Part shown: piece by piece, positions 33,366-41,660 of the stretch | Layout: each line of letters starts with the position of its first letter | How positions within the stretch are numbered: the first letter of the stretch is position 1 | The notes under the pieces: generated by a model | Databases searched by the model: none | What the model saw: only the letters and a program-made list of their open reading frames with translations | What the model was told of the DNA's origin: nothing | From: Streptomyces sp. D2-8 | GTDB lineage: Bacteria; Actinomycetota; Actinomycetes; Streptomycetales; Streptomycetaceae | Direction: 5' to 3' | Length of the DNA: 64,000 bases | Assembly: GCF_023184515.1 (NCBI RefSeq) | Contig: NZ_JAAHBP010000007.1 | Coordinates: forward strand, 398,567 to 462,566 | Program-made: the position numbers and the translations under genes

Positions 33366-33846
33366 TTGCGCTTTTCTGCCTCCGTACGAGCCGGAACACC
33401 CGGATCTCCCGCTCCACCCGCGCCTGGTACGCCGCGTACGGCGGCCAGAACGCCAGCAGCGCCTGCCACGCCGCCGCCCGCTCCTCCCCCGCCAGCAGCC
33501 GGGCCGTGACCGGGACGTCCCGGCCCTTCCAGCTGATCTCCGCGTCGGGATGCGCGAGCAGGTTGTGGCTCCAGGCCGGGTGCCCCGGCCGTCCGAAGTT
33601 GGACCCGACGAGGATCCAGCAGCGCCCGTCGTCCTCCGGCATACAGGCCAGGGGGGTACGACGGGGCAGCCCGCTTCTCGCCCCGGTCGAGGTCAGCACG
33701 ACGCCGGGCAGCAGTTGCGCGCTGAGCAGCACCTTTCCCCGGGTGAGCCGGTGGACGGCCCGGTCGAGGGCGGGCACCACGTGCGGCGCCACGCGCGCGA
33801 AGCCCCTGGTCGACGACACCTTCTGCACCACGCGCGCACCCCTCAT
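33343..33846 (-). CDS. Deazaflavin-dependent nitroreductase family protein
   Basis: 167-residue split-barrel protein. Family motifs: LTSTGARSGLPRRTPLACMP, WILVGSNFGRPGHPAWSHNL and HPDAEISWKGRDVPVTARLL. These match the F420-dependent DDN group. The ATG at 33846 overlaps the acyl-CoA dehydrogenase stop (ATGA), so it is the second gene of that operon. It possibly reduces a double bond or quinone in the same pathway. A smaller relative is at 4168. Confidence 0.83.
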   Translation of the reverse strand: MRGARVVQKVSSTRGFARVAPHVVPALDRAVHRLTRGKVLLSAQLLPGVVLTSTGARSGLPRRTPLACMPEDDGRCWILVGSNFGRPGHPAWSHNLLAHPDAEISWKGRDVPVTARLLAGEERAAAWQALLAFWPPYAAYQARVEREIRVFRLVRRQKSATGGGPPG

Positions 33847-35042
33847 GTGCCGGCCTCCTCGAAGACGTGTGCCGCGTCGGCCGCGTGCGCCCGCAGCCGG
33901 TGCACCGGCCCGAACAGCAGCTCGTCGCCCGCGGCACGCTTGAAGTACAGGTGAGCCTCGTGCTCCCAGGTGAATCCGATGCCGCCGTGCAACTGGATCC
34001 CCTCGGCGGCGGCACGGCGCAGGGCTTCGAGCGCCTGGGCGAGGGCGAGAGGGCCGGCCGCCTCTCCCCGGGCGGGGGCGGTGGCCTCGGCGGCGGCCCA
34101 GGCCGCGTAGTACGCCGCCGAGCGGGCCGCCTGGACCTGGACGTAGGCGTCGGCCAGCCGGTGCTTGACCGCCTGGAACGAGCCGACCGGCCGCCCGAAC
34201 TGCTCGCGCTGCCCCACGTACTCGACGGTCCGCTCCAGCACCCGGCCGGCGGCCCCCACGGCCTCGGCGGCGAGGCAGGCGGCGGCGCTGTCGCCGAGCC
34301 GGGCGAGGGCGGGGAGGACGTCGACGTCCTCGCCGCCCAGCAACTCGGCCGGTGTGTGTCGCAGTTGGAGACGCCCTTGCGGACGGGTCGCGTCCAGGGC
34401 GGTCCGCCGTACGCGGGTGAGGCCCGCGGCGTCGGCGCGCACCAGGAAGAGCAGCACACGGGAGCGGGCGAACCCCCCGGCGTGCGCGGCGATCACAAGG
34501 AGCCGGGCACTGTGGCCGTCGAGAACCTGGTCGACCTGCCCGTACAGCTGCCAGCCGCCCTCCGCACGCCGGGCCTGCACACCCCCGGCCCGTCCCCCGC
34601 CGGCCCACTCCCCGCGCCGGTCGTGGCCGGTGAGCGCGAGGGCGGTGGCGAGGGCGGACCCCGGCACGGCGAGGGCGGCGGTGAGTCCGCCGGAGGCGAT
34701 GCGCGGCAGGAGCTCGGCGCGCTGGGCACCGGTACCGAGGGCGAGCAGCAGCGGGGCGGTGAGGACCGCGGTGGCGAGCAGCGGGGTGGGGGCGAGGGCC
34801 CGGCCCGTCTCCTCGCAGGCCAGGGCCAGTTCGGTCACCGTGCAGCCGGCACCGCCGTGGGCCTCGGGCAGGGCCAGTCCGGGCAGGCCGAGCTGTCCGG
34901 CGAGGGTGGTCCACAGGGCCGGGTCGTGTCCGGCCGGGGTGTCGACGGCGGCCCGCAGCTCTTCCGGTCCGCAGCGCTTGCCGAGCAGTTCGCGCAGGGT
35001 GCGGCGGATCTCGTCCTGTTCGTCGGTGAAGCGGGCGTCCAT
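33843..35042 (-). CDS. Acyl-CoA dehydrogenase family protein (subunit with HGGIGFTWE motif)
   Basis: 399-residue FAD-dependent dehydrogenase-fold protein. N-terminal helices (DEQDEIRRTLRELLGKRCGP), a divergent middle domain without the usual W-T-S flavin motif, and a C-terminal domain with EYVGQREQFGRPVGSFQAVK and GIQLHGGIGFTWEHEAHLYF. The last motif is shared with the gene at 54548. Actinobacterial steroid-type dehydrogenases often pair one such subunit with a second type; the complementary type is at 50020 and 55475. GGAAGG precedes the ATG at 35042. The CTGACG palindrome region is shared with the divergent thiolase gene. Confidence 0.88.
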   Translation of the reverse strand: MDARFTDEQDEIRRTLRELLGKRCGPEELRAAVDTPAGHDPALWTTLAGQLGLPGLALPEAHGGAGCTVTELALACEETGRALAPTPLLATAVLTAPLLLALGTGAQRAELLPRIASGGLTAALAVPGSALATALALTGHDRRGEWAGGGRAGGVQARRAEGGWQLYGQVDQVLDGHSARLLVIAAHAGGFARSRVLLFLVRADAAGLTRVRRTALDATRPQGRLQLRHTPAELLGGEDVDVLPALARLGDSAAACLAAEAVGAAGRVLERTVEYVGQREQFGRPVGSFQAVKHRLADAYVQVQAARSAAYYAAWAAAEATAPARGEAAGPLALAQALEALRRAAAEGIQLHGGIGFTWEHEAHLYFKRAAGDELLFGPVHRLRAHAADAAHVFEEAGT

Positions 35043-35061
35043 GGGGCACCTTCCCTCCGCA

Positions 35062-35144
35062 TCTGACGGTGCGTCATATTAGGGCGGCGGAACAGGGAAG
35101 CCCAGAGCCCTGCCGCGCCCGCGCATATCTGATGTACCGTCAAA
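35062..35144. promoter_or_regulatory. Two CTGACG palindromes in a divergent promoter
   Basis: CTGACG-GTG-CGTCAT at 35063-35077 is 21 bp from the acyl-CoA dehydrogenase start. CTGATG-TAC-CGTCAA at 35129-35143 ends 4 bp before the thiolase ATG. Each is placed to control the gene on its side. Confidence 0.75.
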
Positions 35145-35147
35145 TTC

Positions 35148-36320
35148 ATGGTGGCCCGGAGGAAAGTGGCCGTCGTCGGCGTGGCCCTCTCGGACTGCGG
35201 CCGCGTGGACGACGCGACCCCGTACGCCCTGCACGCCCAGGCGGCCCGCCGCGCCCTGGCCGACGCGGGCCTGGACCGGTCGCTGGTCGACGGCTTCGCC
35301 TCGGCGGGCCTCGGCACCCTGGCGCCCGTCGAGGTCGCCGAGTACCTGGGCCTGCGCCCCACCTGGGTCGACTCCACCTCCGTGGGCGGCTCCACCTGGG
35401 AGGTCATGGCTGCCCACGCGGCGGACGCGATCGCGGCCGGGCACGCCCGCGCGGTACTCCTCGTCTACGGCTCGACGGCCCGCGCGGACGTGAAGGCCGG
35501 CCGCCGCACCGGGACGCTGTCCTTCGGCACGCGGGGCCCCCTGCAGTTCGAAGTCCCCTACGGCCACACCCTGATCGCCAAGTACGCCATGGCGGCCCGC
35601 CGCCACATGATCGAGTACGGCACGACGATCGAGCAGCTGGCGGAGGTGGCGGTGCAGGCCCGGGCCAACGCGGCCCTCAACCCGGAGGCGATGTTCCGCA
35701 CCCCGGTCACCGTCGACGAGGTCCTGGCCGGGCCCGTGATCGCGGACCCCTTCACCAAGCTGCACTGCTGCGTCCGTTCCGACGGCGGGGCGGCGGTGCT
35801 GCTGGTGGCGGAGGAGTACGTACGGGACTGCCGTACGCCGCCGGTGTGGGTGCTGGGGACCGGGGAGTACGTCTCGCACGCGGCCATGTCCGAGTGGCCG
35901 GACTTCACGGTGTCGCCGGCGGCGGTGAGCGGGCGGCTGGCGTTCGAGCGGGCGGGGGTGCGGCCGTCGGAGATCGACTTCGCCGAGATCTACGACGCGT
36001 TCACCTACATGACGCTGGTGACGCTGGAGGACCTCGGCTTCTGCGGGAAGGGCGAGGGCGGGGCGTTCGTGGAGAAGGGGCGGCTGCGGGTCGAGGGCGG
36101 TGAGCTGCCGGTGAACACCGACGGGGGCGGGCTGTCGGCCCAGCATCCCGGGATGCGGGGGCTGTTCCTGCTGGTGGAGGCGGTGCGACAGCTGCGCGGG
36201 GACTGCGGGGAGCGGCAGGTGCGGCGGGGCGACGACGGGGGGCTGCCGCGGCTGGGGGTGGTGTGCGGGACGGGTGGGTGGTTCTGCTCTTCGGGGACGA
36301 TGGTGCTGGGGGCGGGGTGA
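35148..36320 (+). CDS. Ltp-type thiolase-like protein (second copy)
   Basis: 390-residue paralogue of the protein at 25046. It has FAEIYDAFTYMTL, LGFCGKGEGGAFVEKG and PVNTDGGGLSAQHPG, the motifs of the Ltp aldolase/thiolase group. There is no adjacent DUF35 gene; the nearest is at 40250, under its own palindrome. The ATG at 35148 starts 4 bp after an operator with no Shine-Dalgarno, so the transcript may be leaderless. An in-frame GTG at 35166 follows GGAGG but with only 3 nt spacing. Confidence 0.85.
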   Translation: MVARRKVAVVGVALSDCGRVDDATPYALHAQAARRALADAGLDRSLVDGFASAGLGTLAPVEVAEYLGLRPTWVDSTSVGGSTWEVMAAHAADAIAAGHARAVLLVYGSTARADVKAGRRTGTLSFGTRGPLQFEVPYGHTLIAKYAMAARRHMIEYGTTIEQLAEVAVQARANAALNPEAMFRTPVTVDEVLAGPVIADPFTKLHCCVRSDGGAAVLLVAEEYVRDCRTPPVWVLGTGEYVSHAAMSEWPDFTVSPAAVSGRLAFERAGVRPSEIDFAEIYDAFTYMTLVTLEDLGFCGKGEGGAFVEKGRLRVEGGELPVNTDGGGLSAQHPGMRGLFLLVEAVRQLRGDCGERQVRRGDDGGLPRLGVVCGTGGWFCSSGTMVLGAG

Positions 36321-36406
36321 GAGGAGCCGGGTAGGGGCCCTTGCGTGCGGCCGCTCGGCGCGCCTGCCGGTCCCGGCCTGAAAGACAGCGCTCTCCCCAG
36401 GCGTAA

Positions 36407-36455
36407 GGGGTGCATCCCGGCAACTACCAAGTGGTAACCCTGCAGGGTGCACCCC
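36407..36455. promoter_or_regulatory. Nested dyads upstream of the SPFH operon
   Basis: Outer arms GGGGTGCA (36407-36414) and TGCACCCC (36448-36455) enclose TACCAAGTGGTA (36425-36436, TACCA arms) and CCCTGCAGGG (36438-36447). They lie about 100 bp before the first SPFH gene and could be an operator or RNA structure. No known regulator motif is recognised. Confidence 0.45.
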
Positions 36456-36554
36456 CTACCCTTGCCGGAAACCGTCGTGTGGGATGACCTGAAGCACACA
36501 GGACACACGGGACACCCGAGCAGCACGACAAGCACCACAACCGAAGGGGGAGCC

Positions 36555-38270
36555 GTGGCACGAACGCGGGCGCAGGCCCTACGCAACGTCGCCGAGGCCG
36601 TCGCATCCGGCACCGATCCGCGGGCCGCGGCGCAGGAGGAACTGCGCCGCCGCACCGGACTCGGCAACGCCGGCGGCCAGGAAAGGAACACGCGGTACGC
36701 GGGCTCCCAGGACGGCGACGACGAGCGGTACGAGACCGAGAGCGAGGGCATGGACCCGGCCGACTTCCCGGCGGCCCGGGAGCAGGGCGGTTCCATCGCC
36801 ACCGTCATGCGGCAGAAGACGGTGCCGCTGGACGAGGCCGGGGAGGCCCTCGGCCGCAGCGAGCAACTGCACGAGCAGGGCGAACCGGTGCACGCCATCT
36901 GCCCGATGGTGATGCCCAAGGGCCGCTCCTTCCTGTCCATGCTTCCGGTGCTGTCGCTGCTGGTACTGGGCGCGGTGGGCACCGCGGTCGTGTCGGCGGT
37001 GGGCGCCGGACCGCTCACCAACCCGCTGTTCGGGCTGCATTACTGGATCATCGCGCTGCTCGCCGTGTTCTTCGTGTGGTGGCGGCAGGGCCTGGTGATG
37101 GTGCCGGAGGGCAGCCAGGCGCTGATCACCCGGTTCGGCAAGCTGGAGAAGGTCGTCGGCCCCGGTCGCGTCACCCTGCTGAGCCCCTGGAAGCGGGTGT
37201 CGTACATCGTCAACACCACCCGCGAGTACCCGTTCAACGCGCCCGTGCGCGAGGCCCCCACCAAGGGCGGCGTCAAGGCGTCCATCGATCTGTTCATCCA
37301 GTTCCGGATCAGTGACCCGGTGGAGTTCGTCTACACGCTGGGCGCGGTGCGCGGCTTCGAGGAGAAGCTGAGCAACGCCGTCAGCGAGACCATCCGCAGC
37401 CTGATCTACGAGCAGGAGGCCGCCGGTATCTACGACATGGTCGGCGAGGACACCGGCCGCCTGCTGGAGCAGCTCAACCAGCAGTTCCGGCCCGCCGTGG
37501 AGCTGACCAACGCGAACATCACGCACGCCGAGCCGTCCGACCGGCGCTACCGGATGGACCTGGCCGCACCCGAGATGGTCCGCGTGGCCAAGGAGGCGTA
37601 CACCCACGAGTACGCCCTCCAGCTCCGCAAGCAGCAGGACGAGGGCGACCTGACCAGGGAGCTCGCCTCCAGCCACGAGACCCTCTCGGCGATCCAGGCC
37701 GACATCGCCCAGTACCAGGCGCAGATGGACACCGCCGTGGAGCGGGAGACCAACCGCGCCGAGGCGACGGCCCGCCAGCGTTACGTGCAGGCCGAGTCGG
37801 AGGCGAAGGCCAACGCGGCACTGCTGGAGGCGCAGGCCCTCGACATCCGTGCCGTCACCGCGGCCGAGGCACCCGAGATCCTCGAGTACCGCTACCAGCA
37901 GCAGGTGCTGGACACCCTGGAGCAGGTCGCCGACCACCTGCCTCGCCTGGTGCGCATCGGCGGGGGCGGCGCGCACGGCGTCGGCGGCGCCGGGATCGAC
38001 TTCCTCGAACTGGCCCGGGAACTGGTCGGCGAGCGCGGCGCGGAACTGTTCACGGACGAGGACATGGCGGCCGTCCGGGGCCGCCTGGGGGAGGTGTCCG
38101 AGCGCATCGCCGCCCGCCAGGACGAGATAGGCGCCCTGCTGGCCGCCGAGCGGCCCACAGTGCCGCAGATGCCCGACGAGGCCGGCGCACCGGTTGAACC
38201 CGGTGCCGCGAGTGCGGCACCACATGCCGCGGAGGAACCGTCCGCCGTGTCCGAGGAGGACCAGCAGTGA
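36555..38270 (+). CDS. SPFH (band 7) membrane protein, first of a pair
   Basis: 571 residues. About 120 charged N-terminal residues precede two membrane helices (MLPVLSLLVLGAVGTAVVSA and YWIIALLAVFFVWW). The SPFH domain follows (PEGSQALITRFGKLEKVVGP, IDLFIQFRISDPVEFVYTLG), then a long Ala/Glu/Gln-rich coiled coil (QAEMDT-type repeats from about 370 to 460) and a C-terminal low-complexity tail. SPFH proteins form membrane microdomains or protease-regulating cages (HflKC, stomatin, flotillin). The GTG at 36555 lies just after AAGGGGGAG. Its stop overlaps the start of a second SPFH gene, so they probably form a hetero-oligomer. Confidence 0.85.
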   Translation: MARTRAQALRNVAEAVASGTDPRAAAQEELRRRTGLGNAGGQERNTRYAGSQDGDDERYETESEGMDPADFPAAREQGGSIATVMRQKTVPLDEAGEALGRSEQLHEQGEPVHAICPMVMPKGRSFLSMLPVLSLLVLGAVGTAVVSAVGAGPLTNPLFGLHYWIIALLAVFFVWWRQGLVMVPEGSQALITRFGKLEKVVGPGRVTLLSPWKRVSYIVNTTREYPFNAPVREAPTKGGVKASIDLFIQFRISDPVEFVYTLGAVRGFEEKLSNAVSETIRSLIYEQEAAGIYDMVGEDTGRLLEQLNQQFRPAVELTNANITHAEPSDRRYRMDLAAPEMVRVAKEAYTHEYALQLRKQQDEGDLTRELASSHETLSAIQADIAQYQAQMDTAVERETNRAEATARQRYVQAESEAKANAALLEAQALDIRAVTAAEAPEILEYRYQQQVLDTLEQVADHLPRLVRIGGGGAHGVGGAGIDFLELARELVGERGAELFTDEDMAAVRGRLGEVSERIAARQDEIGALLAAERPTVPQMPDEAGAPVEPGAASAAPHAAEEPSAVSEEDQQ

Positions 38271-39601
38271 GCACCGCCCGTATGAGCCGCCGCTCGGTCA
38301 TCGCCGAGGCGGTGGCCCCCTGGAACGACATCGCCCGTCTGCTGCGCGGCGGCGAGGCCGACACGCTGATCCCGGTCATCATCCCGCGCCACCGCCGCCG
38401 CCTGTGGTGGATGCTGCCGCTCTGGCTCGGCGTCTACGCCCTGCTGGCCGGCGTGATGCTGTCGCTGCGCGAGGCGGACTCCGACGGCGCCGCCGATCTC
38501 GCCTACGGCACGCTGGGCACCCTGTGCTACGTCGCCGGCGTGGTCATGCTGCTGGCCGGCGGCCTGTGGTGGTGGCGTTCGTCGATCGTCGAGATCGAGC
38601 AGGGCACCCACGGCGTGCTGACCCGCTACGGCGCCGTCACCCGTACCCTGGACGCCGGCCGGCACTACCTGTGGCACCCGTGGTCACGCGTCGACTTCGT
38701 CGTCGACACGGCCACCGAGATCCCGTACTCGGCGCCCGTGATGGCCTGTCCGACGCAGGAGAACGTGCCCCTGCGGTCCATCGAGTTCTTCCTGAAGTTC
38801 CGCATCACCGACGCGGTGCTGTTCGTCCGCACCATCGGCGCGGGCAACTTCGACCTGGTGCTGTCCAGCGCGGTGCAGGACGCGATCCGGCAGCGGGCCC
38901 GCAGGATGCGCACCGAGCGCGCCTACGACCTGCGCGGCTCGGACGTCGCCGACATGCAGGAACTGCTCAACCGCCAGCTGTCCGGCTACGGCGTGCGCAT
39001 CACCGGCTCCAACATCCCGGACGTGCAGCTGCCGACGCAGTACCAGCAGCACCTGGCCACCCGCGAGCGGGTCTCCAAGGAGCGCACCGCCTACGACCAG
39101 GAATGGGGCCTGATCCGCAAGCGCCGCATCGACAGCCTGGGCATGGACATCGAGCGCGCCAAGAAGGTCCGCGACGCCCGGATCGTCGAGGTGAAGGCCG
39201 CCCTGAACAGGGCGCGCGAGCAGGTCGCCCAGCTGCTGGAGCAGCAGGAGACCCAGGCGCAGCGCGTCCGGTTCGAGATCGAGACGCGGGGGCGCAGCGG
39301 CCTCATCGCCGCCGAGAACGAGGCCCGCGCCCAGCGGGCCCTGGCCAAGGCCTACCGTGACAACCGGGCGGTGCTCCAGTACGAACTGGCCCGCCGGCGC
39401 CTGGACGTGGGCGCCCAGCTCGCCGGGAAGGCCCCGCAGCCGGTGGTCGTCCGCACGGACGGCACAGGCACCGACACCTCGGCCCTGACCACGCTGCTCA
39501 CCGCGCATCTGCTGCCGCAGCTGACGGCACCGCCCACGGACGGCCGGGTGCGGCTCGACGACCGCGTCCGGTACGGCGACGGCGACGGCGACGCACGCTG
39601 A
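38267..39601 (+). CDS. SPFH (band 7) membrane protein, second of a pair
   Basis: 444 residues. Two membrane helices (LPLWLGVYALLAGVMLSL; LCYVAGVVMLLAGGLWWW), then an SPFH domain (IEQGTHGVLTRYGAVTRTLD, IEFFLKFRITDAVLFVRTIG), then a coiled coil from about 260 (ERVSKERTAYDQEWGLIRKR) to 370. The GTG at 38267 overlaps the previous stop (GTGA). Size, paired layout and coupling recall HflK/HflC, but there is no FtsH gene nearby. Function unknown; a heteromeric membrane scaffold is the best inference. Confidence 0.85.
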   Translation: MSTARMSRRSVIAEAVAPWNDIARLLRGGEADTLIPVIIPRHRRRLWWMLPLWLGVYALLAGVMLSLREADSDGAADLAYGTLGTLCYVAGVVMLLAGGLWWWRSSIVEIEQGTHGVLTRYGAVTRTLDAGRHYLWHPWSRVDFVVDTATEIPYSAPVMACPTQENVPLRSIEFFLKFRITDAVLFVRTIGAGNFDLVLSSAVQDAIRQRARRMRTERAYDLRGSDVADMQELLNRQLSGYGVRITGSNIPDVQLPTQYQQHLATRERVSKERTAYDQEWGLIRKRRIDSLGMDIERAKKVRDARIVEVKAALNRAREQVAQLLEQQETQAQRVRFEIETRGRSGLIAAENEARAQRALAKAYRDNRAVLQYELARRRLDVGAQLAGKAPQPVVVRTDGTGTDTSALTTLLTAHLLPQLTAPPTDGRVRLDDRVRYGDGDGDAR

Positions 39602-39750
39602 CGGACGCCTTCCAAGCGATCCCGCCCCGAGCGGGAACGACGCCGGACTGACCGCTGCCTCGCAGGAGGTGGCGGTCTTGTCGTATCCGGTGGCGATGCC
39701 GCGGCAGGCTTTGCCGAACGTCCGCTCCGGGGCTTGTTGCGGCAGCCGGA

Positions 39751-39767
39751 TCTGACGTACCGTCAGA
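39751..39767. promoter_or_regulatory. Perfect CTGACG palindrome upstream of the DoxX-like gene
   Basis: TCTGACG-TAC-CGTCAGA, a perfect 17-bp dyad, 33 bp before the ATG at 39801. It is the best-conserved copy together with 9005-9021. Confidence 0.8.
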
Positions 39768-39800
39768 TTCGGCTGTCGGGCGGCGATGCGGGAGCATGGC

Positions 39801-40250
39801 ATGGACACGATCTGGCTCACCGGGGCGGAGTGGCTGGCCGTGCTGCGGATCGGGCTCGGGCTGTGGTGGCTGGAGAGCTGGCGGCACAAGGACCGCAAGG
39901 CCTGGTTCGCGCGCGGCACGGGCATCGCCTGGGCGGCGGGGATAGCCGCCGAGCACCGCTGGAAAGCCGTCCGCTCGGGCTTCGAGACGGCGGTCGCGCC
40001 GCACCCGCGCGTGATGGCGTACGTCGTCGTCTACGCCGAACTCGCCCTCGGACTGGGCCTGATCACCGGCTTCCTCACCCCGGTCGCCCTCGCGGGCGGC
40101 TTTCTCCTCAACGTCCTCTACTTCACGCTGATGATCCACGACGTGGCCGAGCAGGGGCAGAACGCGATGATGGCGCTGATGTCGGTGGTCGGGCTGTTCG
40201 GGATGTCCTGGCAGACGTGGTCGCTGGACAGCGCGCTGGGACTGTTCTGA
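39801..40250 (+). CDS. DoxX-like integral membrane protein
   Basis: 149 residues with about four hydrophobic segments (EWLAVLRIGLGLWWLESW; MAYVVVYAELALGLGLITGF; VALAGGFLLNVLYFTLMI; MMALMSVVGLFGMSW), as in DoxX/DoxD-type proteins related to quinol oxidase subunits. The ATG at 39801 follows GGGAG by 8 nt. Its stop shares a base with the next start (TGATG), coupling it to the DUF35 gene. Under CTGACG control it may support electron transfer for the catabolic flavoenzymes (inference). Confidence 0.75.
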   Translation: MDTIWLTGAEWLAVLRIGLGLWWLESWRHKDRKAWFARGTGIAWAAGIAAEHRWKAVRSGFETAVAPHPRVMAYVVVYAELALGLGLITGFLTPVALAGGFLLNVLYFTLMIHDVAEQGQNAMMALMSVVGLFGMSWQTWSLDSALGLF

Positions 40251-40651
40251 TGACCGGCCGCCACGACCTGCCCGAGCCCGACACCTTCACCCGGACGTAC
40301 TGGGACGCGGCCGCCGAGGGCCGGCTGCTGATCCGCCGCTGCCGGGCCTGCGGCCGGTCCCACCACTACCCGCGCGAGTTCTGCCCCCACTGCTGGAGCG
40401 AGGACGTCACCTGGGAGCCGGCGAGCGGCCGGGCCACGCTCTACACCTGGTCCGTCGTCCACCGTAACGACCTGCCGCCCTTCACCGAGCGCCTCCCCTA
40501 CGTCGCCGCCGTGGTCGATCTGGCCGAGGGGCCGCGGATGATGACGGAGATCGTCGGCCCGGGGGAACCGTCGGCCGGAGCGGAGCTGCGGGTGGGGTTC
40601 CGGGAGGGGATCCCGGTCTTCCGGCTCCTGCCCGGCGCGGCCGGCAGGTGA
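40250..40651 (+). CDS. DUF35 / OB-fold zinc-ribbon acyl-CoA-binding protein (second copy)
   Basis: 133 residues with zinc ribbon CRACGRSHHYPREFCPHC (two C-x2-C pairs) and an OB-fold (GRATLYTWSVVHRNDLPPFT). It is the probable partner of an Ltp-type thiolase, most likely the one at 35148, which has no adjacent DUF35 gene and carries the same operator. It is translationally coupled to the DoxX-like gene. Confidence 0.87.
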   Translation: MTGRHDLPEPDTFTRTYWDAAAEGRLLIRRCRACGRSHHYPREFCPHCWSEDVTWEPASGRATLYTWSVVHRNDLPPFTERLPYVAAVVDLAEGPRMMTEIVGPGEPSAGAELRVGFREGIPVFRLLPGAAGR

Positions 40652-40682
40652 ACGGCGCCGCCCCACGCGCTTGAATGGCCTC

Positions 40683-41285
40683 ATGGCCCCCATACGTGAC
40701 CACTCCCCGACCGGCCCCCACCCGGAACTGAACGGCCACGGACTGCGCCTGCGCCCCTGGGACGCCGGGTCCGGCTCCGACGTCGACGCCTGGCTGCATG
40801 GGATGCGGGACCCCGAGTTCCGGCGCTGGAACACCCCGCTGCGGCCGGTCACGGACCGCAGGAGCGCCCGGGAGTCGCTGCTGGCGCGGGAGCAGAGCGC
40901 CGCCGAGGGCACATCGCTGTCGTTCCGGGTCGCGGACGCGCGCAGCGACACGGCACTGGGGCACATCGGCGTCAATGAGATCAAGTACCACCTGAGGGTC
41001 GCCCGCGTCGGCTACTGGGTCCTGCCCGAGGCCCGTGGCCAAGGCGTGGCCACCCGGGCCCTCCTGCTCGCCACCCGCTGGGCCCTCACGGACCTCGGGC
41101 TGCACCGCCTGGAGCTGGATCACGCGGTGGGGCACGAGGTGTCGTGCCGGATCGCCGAGCGGTGCGGCTTCGCGTACGAGGGCACGTTGCGCGGGGCGAT
41201 TTTCCAGGAGGACCGCCACGACGCGTTCCGGGACGCCCACCTGCACGCCCGCCTGGCCACGGACCCGGACCCGGCGGGTCCATGA
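40683..41285 (+). CDS. GNAT family N-acetyltransferase (RimJ/RimL-like)
   Basis: 200-residue acetyltransferase. Typical GNAT pieces: LRLRPWDAGSGSDVDAWLHG at the N-terminus, the acetyl-CoA loop PEARGQGVATRALLLATRWA, LHRLELDHAVGHEVSCRIAE and RCGFAYEGTLRGAIFQEDRH. This pattern matches ribosomal-protein or small-molecule acetyltransferases of the RimJ type. It is not overlapped with its neighbours. Substrate unknown. Confidence 0.85.
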   Translation: MAPIRDHSPTGPHPELNGHGLRLRPWDAGSGSDVDAWLHGMRDPEFRRWNTPLRPVTDRRSARESLLAREQSAAEGTSLSFRVADARSDTALGHIGVNEIKYHLRVARVGYWVLPEARGQGVATRALLLATRWALTDLGLHRLELDHAVGHEVSCRIAERCGFAYEGTLRGAIFQEDRHDAFRDAHLHARLATDPDPAGP

Positions 41286-41391
41286 GGGCCTGGAGCCGGA
41301 CGGGAGTGTGGTGCAGGTCACTCGGCGCGTGCGATCAGTTGGTCCCGTCGCCCCGGTCATAACCGGCGACACCAGCGAAGGGACCACCGAG

Positions 41392-41604
41392 ATGACCGCA
41401 CCCGTGAAGGGCCCCGCGAGCTACTTCCCCTCCATCGAGAAGAAGTACGGCCGCCCGATCGCCGACTGGCAGGCCCTCATCCGCTCCTCGCCGCTGACCC
41501 GGCACCTGGAGATCGTCAACTGGCTCAAATCCGAGCATGGCCTCGGGCACGGCCACGCCAACGCGCTCGTCGCCCACACCCTCGCCGAGGACAGCGGCAA
41601 GTGA
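41392..41604 (+). CDS. DUF4287 domain small protein
   Basis: 70 residues: SYFPSIEKKYGRPIADWQAL, then LEIVNWLKSEHGLGHGHANA. This is the DUF4287 signature, a small helical domain of unknown function, often encoded alone or next to DUF1801-type proteins. The ATG at 41392 follows GGGA. It is free-standing between two acetyltransferase genes. Confidence 0.8.
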   Translation: MTAPVKGPASYFPSIEKKYGRPIADWQALIRSSPLTRHLEIVNWLKSEHGLGHGHANALVAHTLAEDSGK

Positions 41605-41660
41605 GTTGCAGGGGAAGCTAATGGGGAGGTGCCGGGGCGGAGGTCGCGGCATCATGAGGC

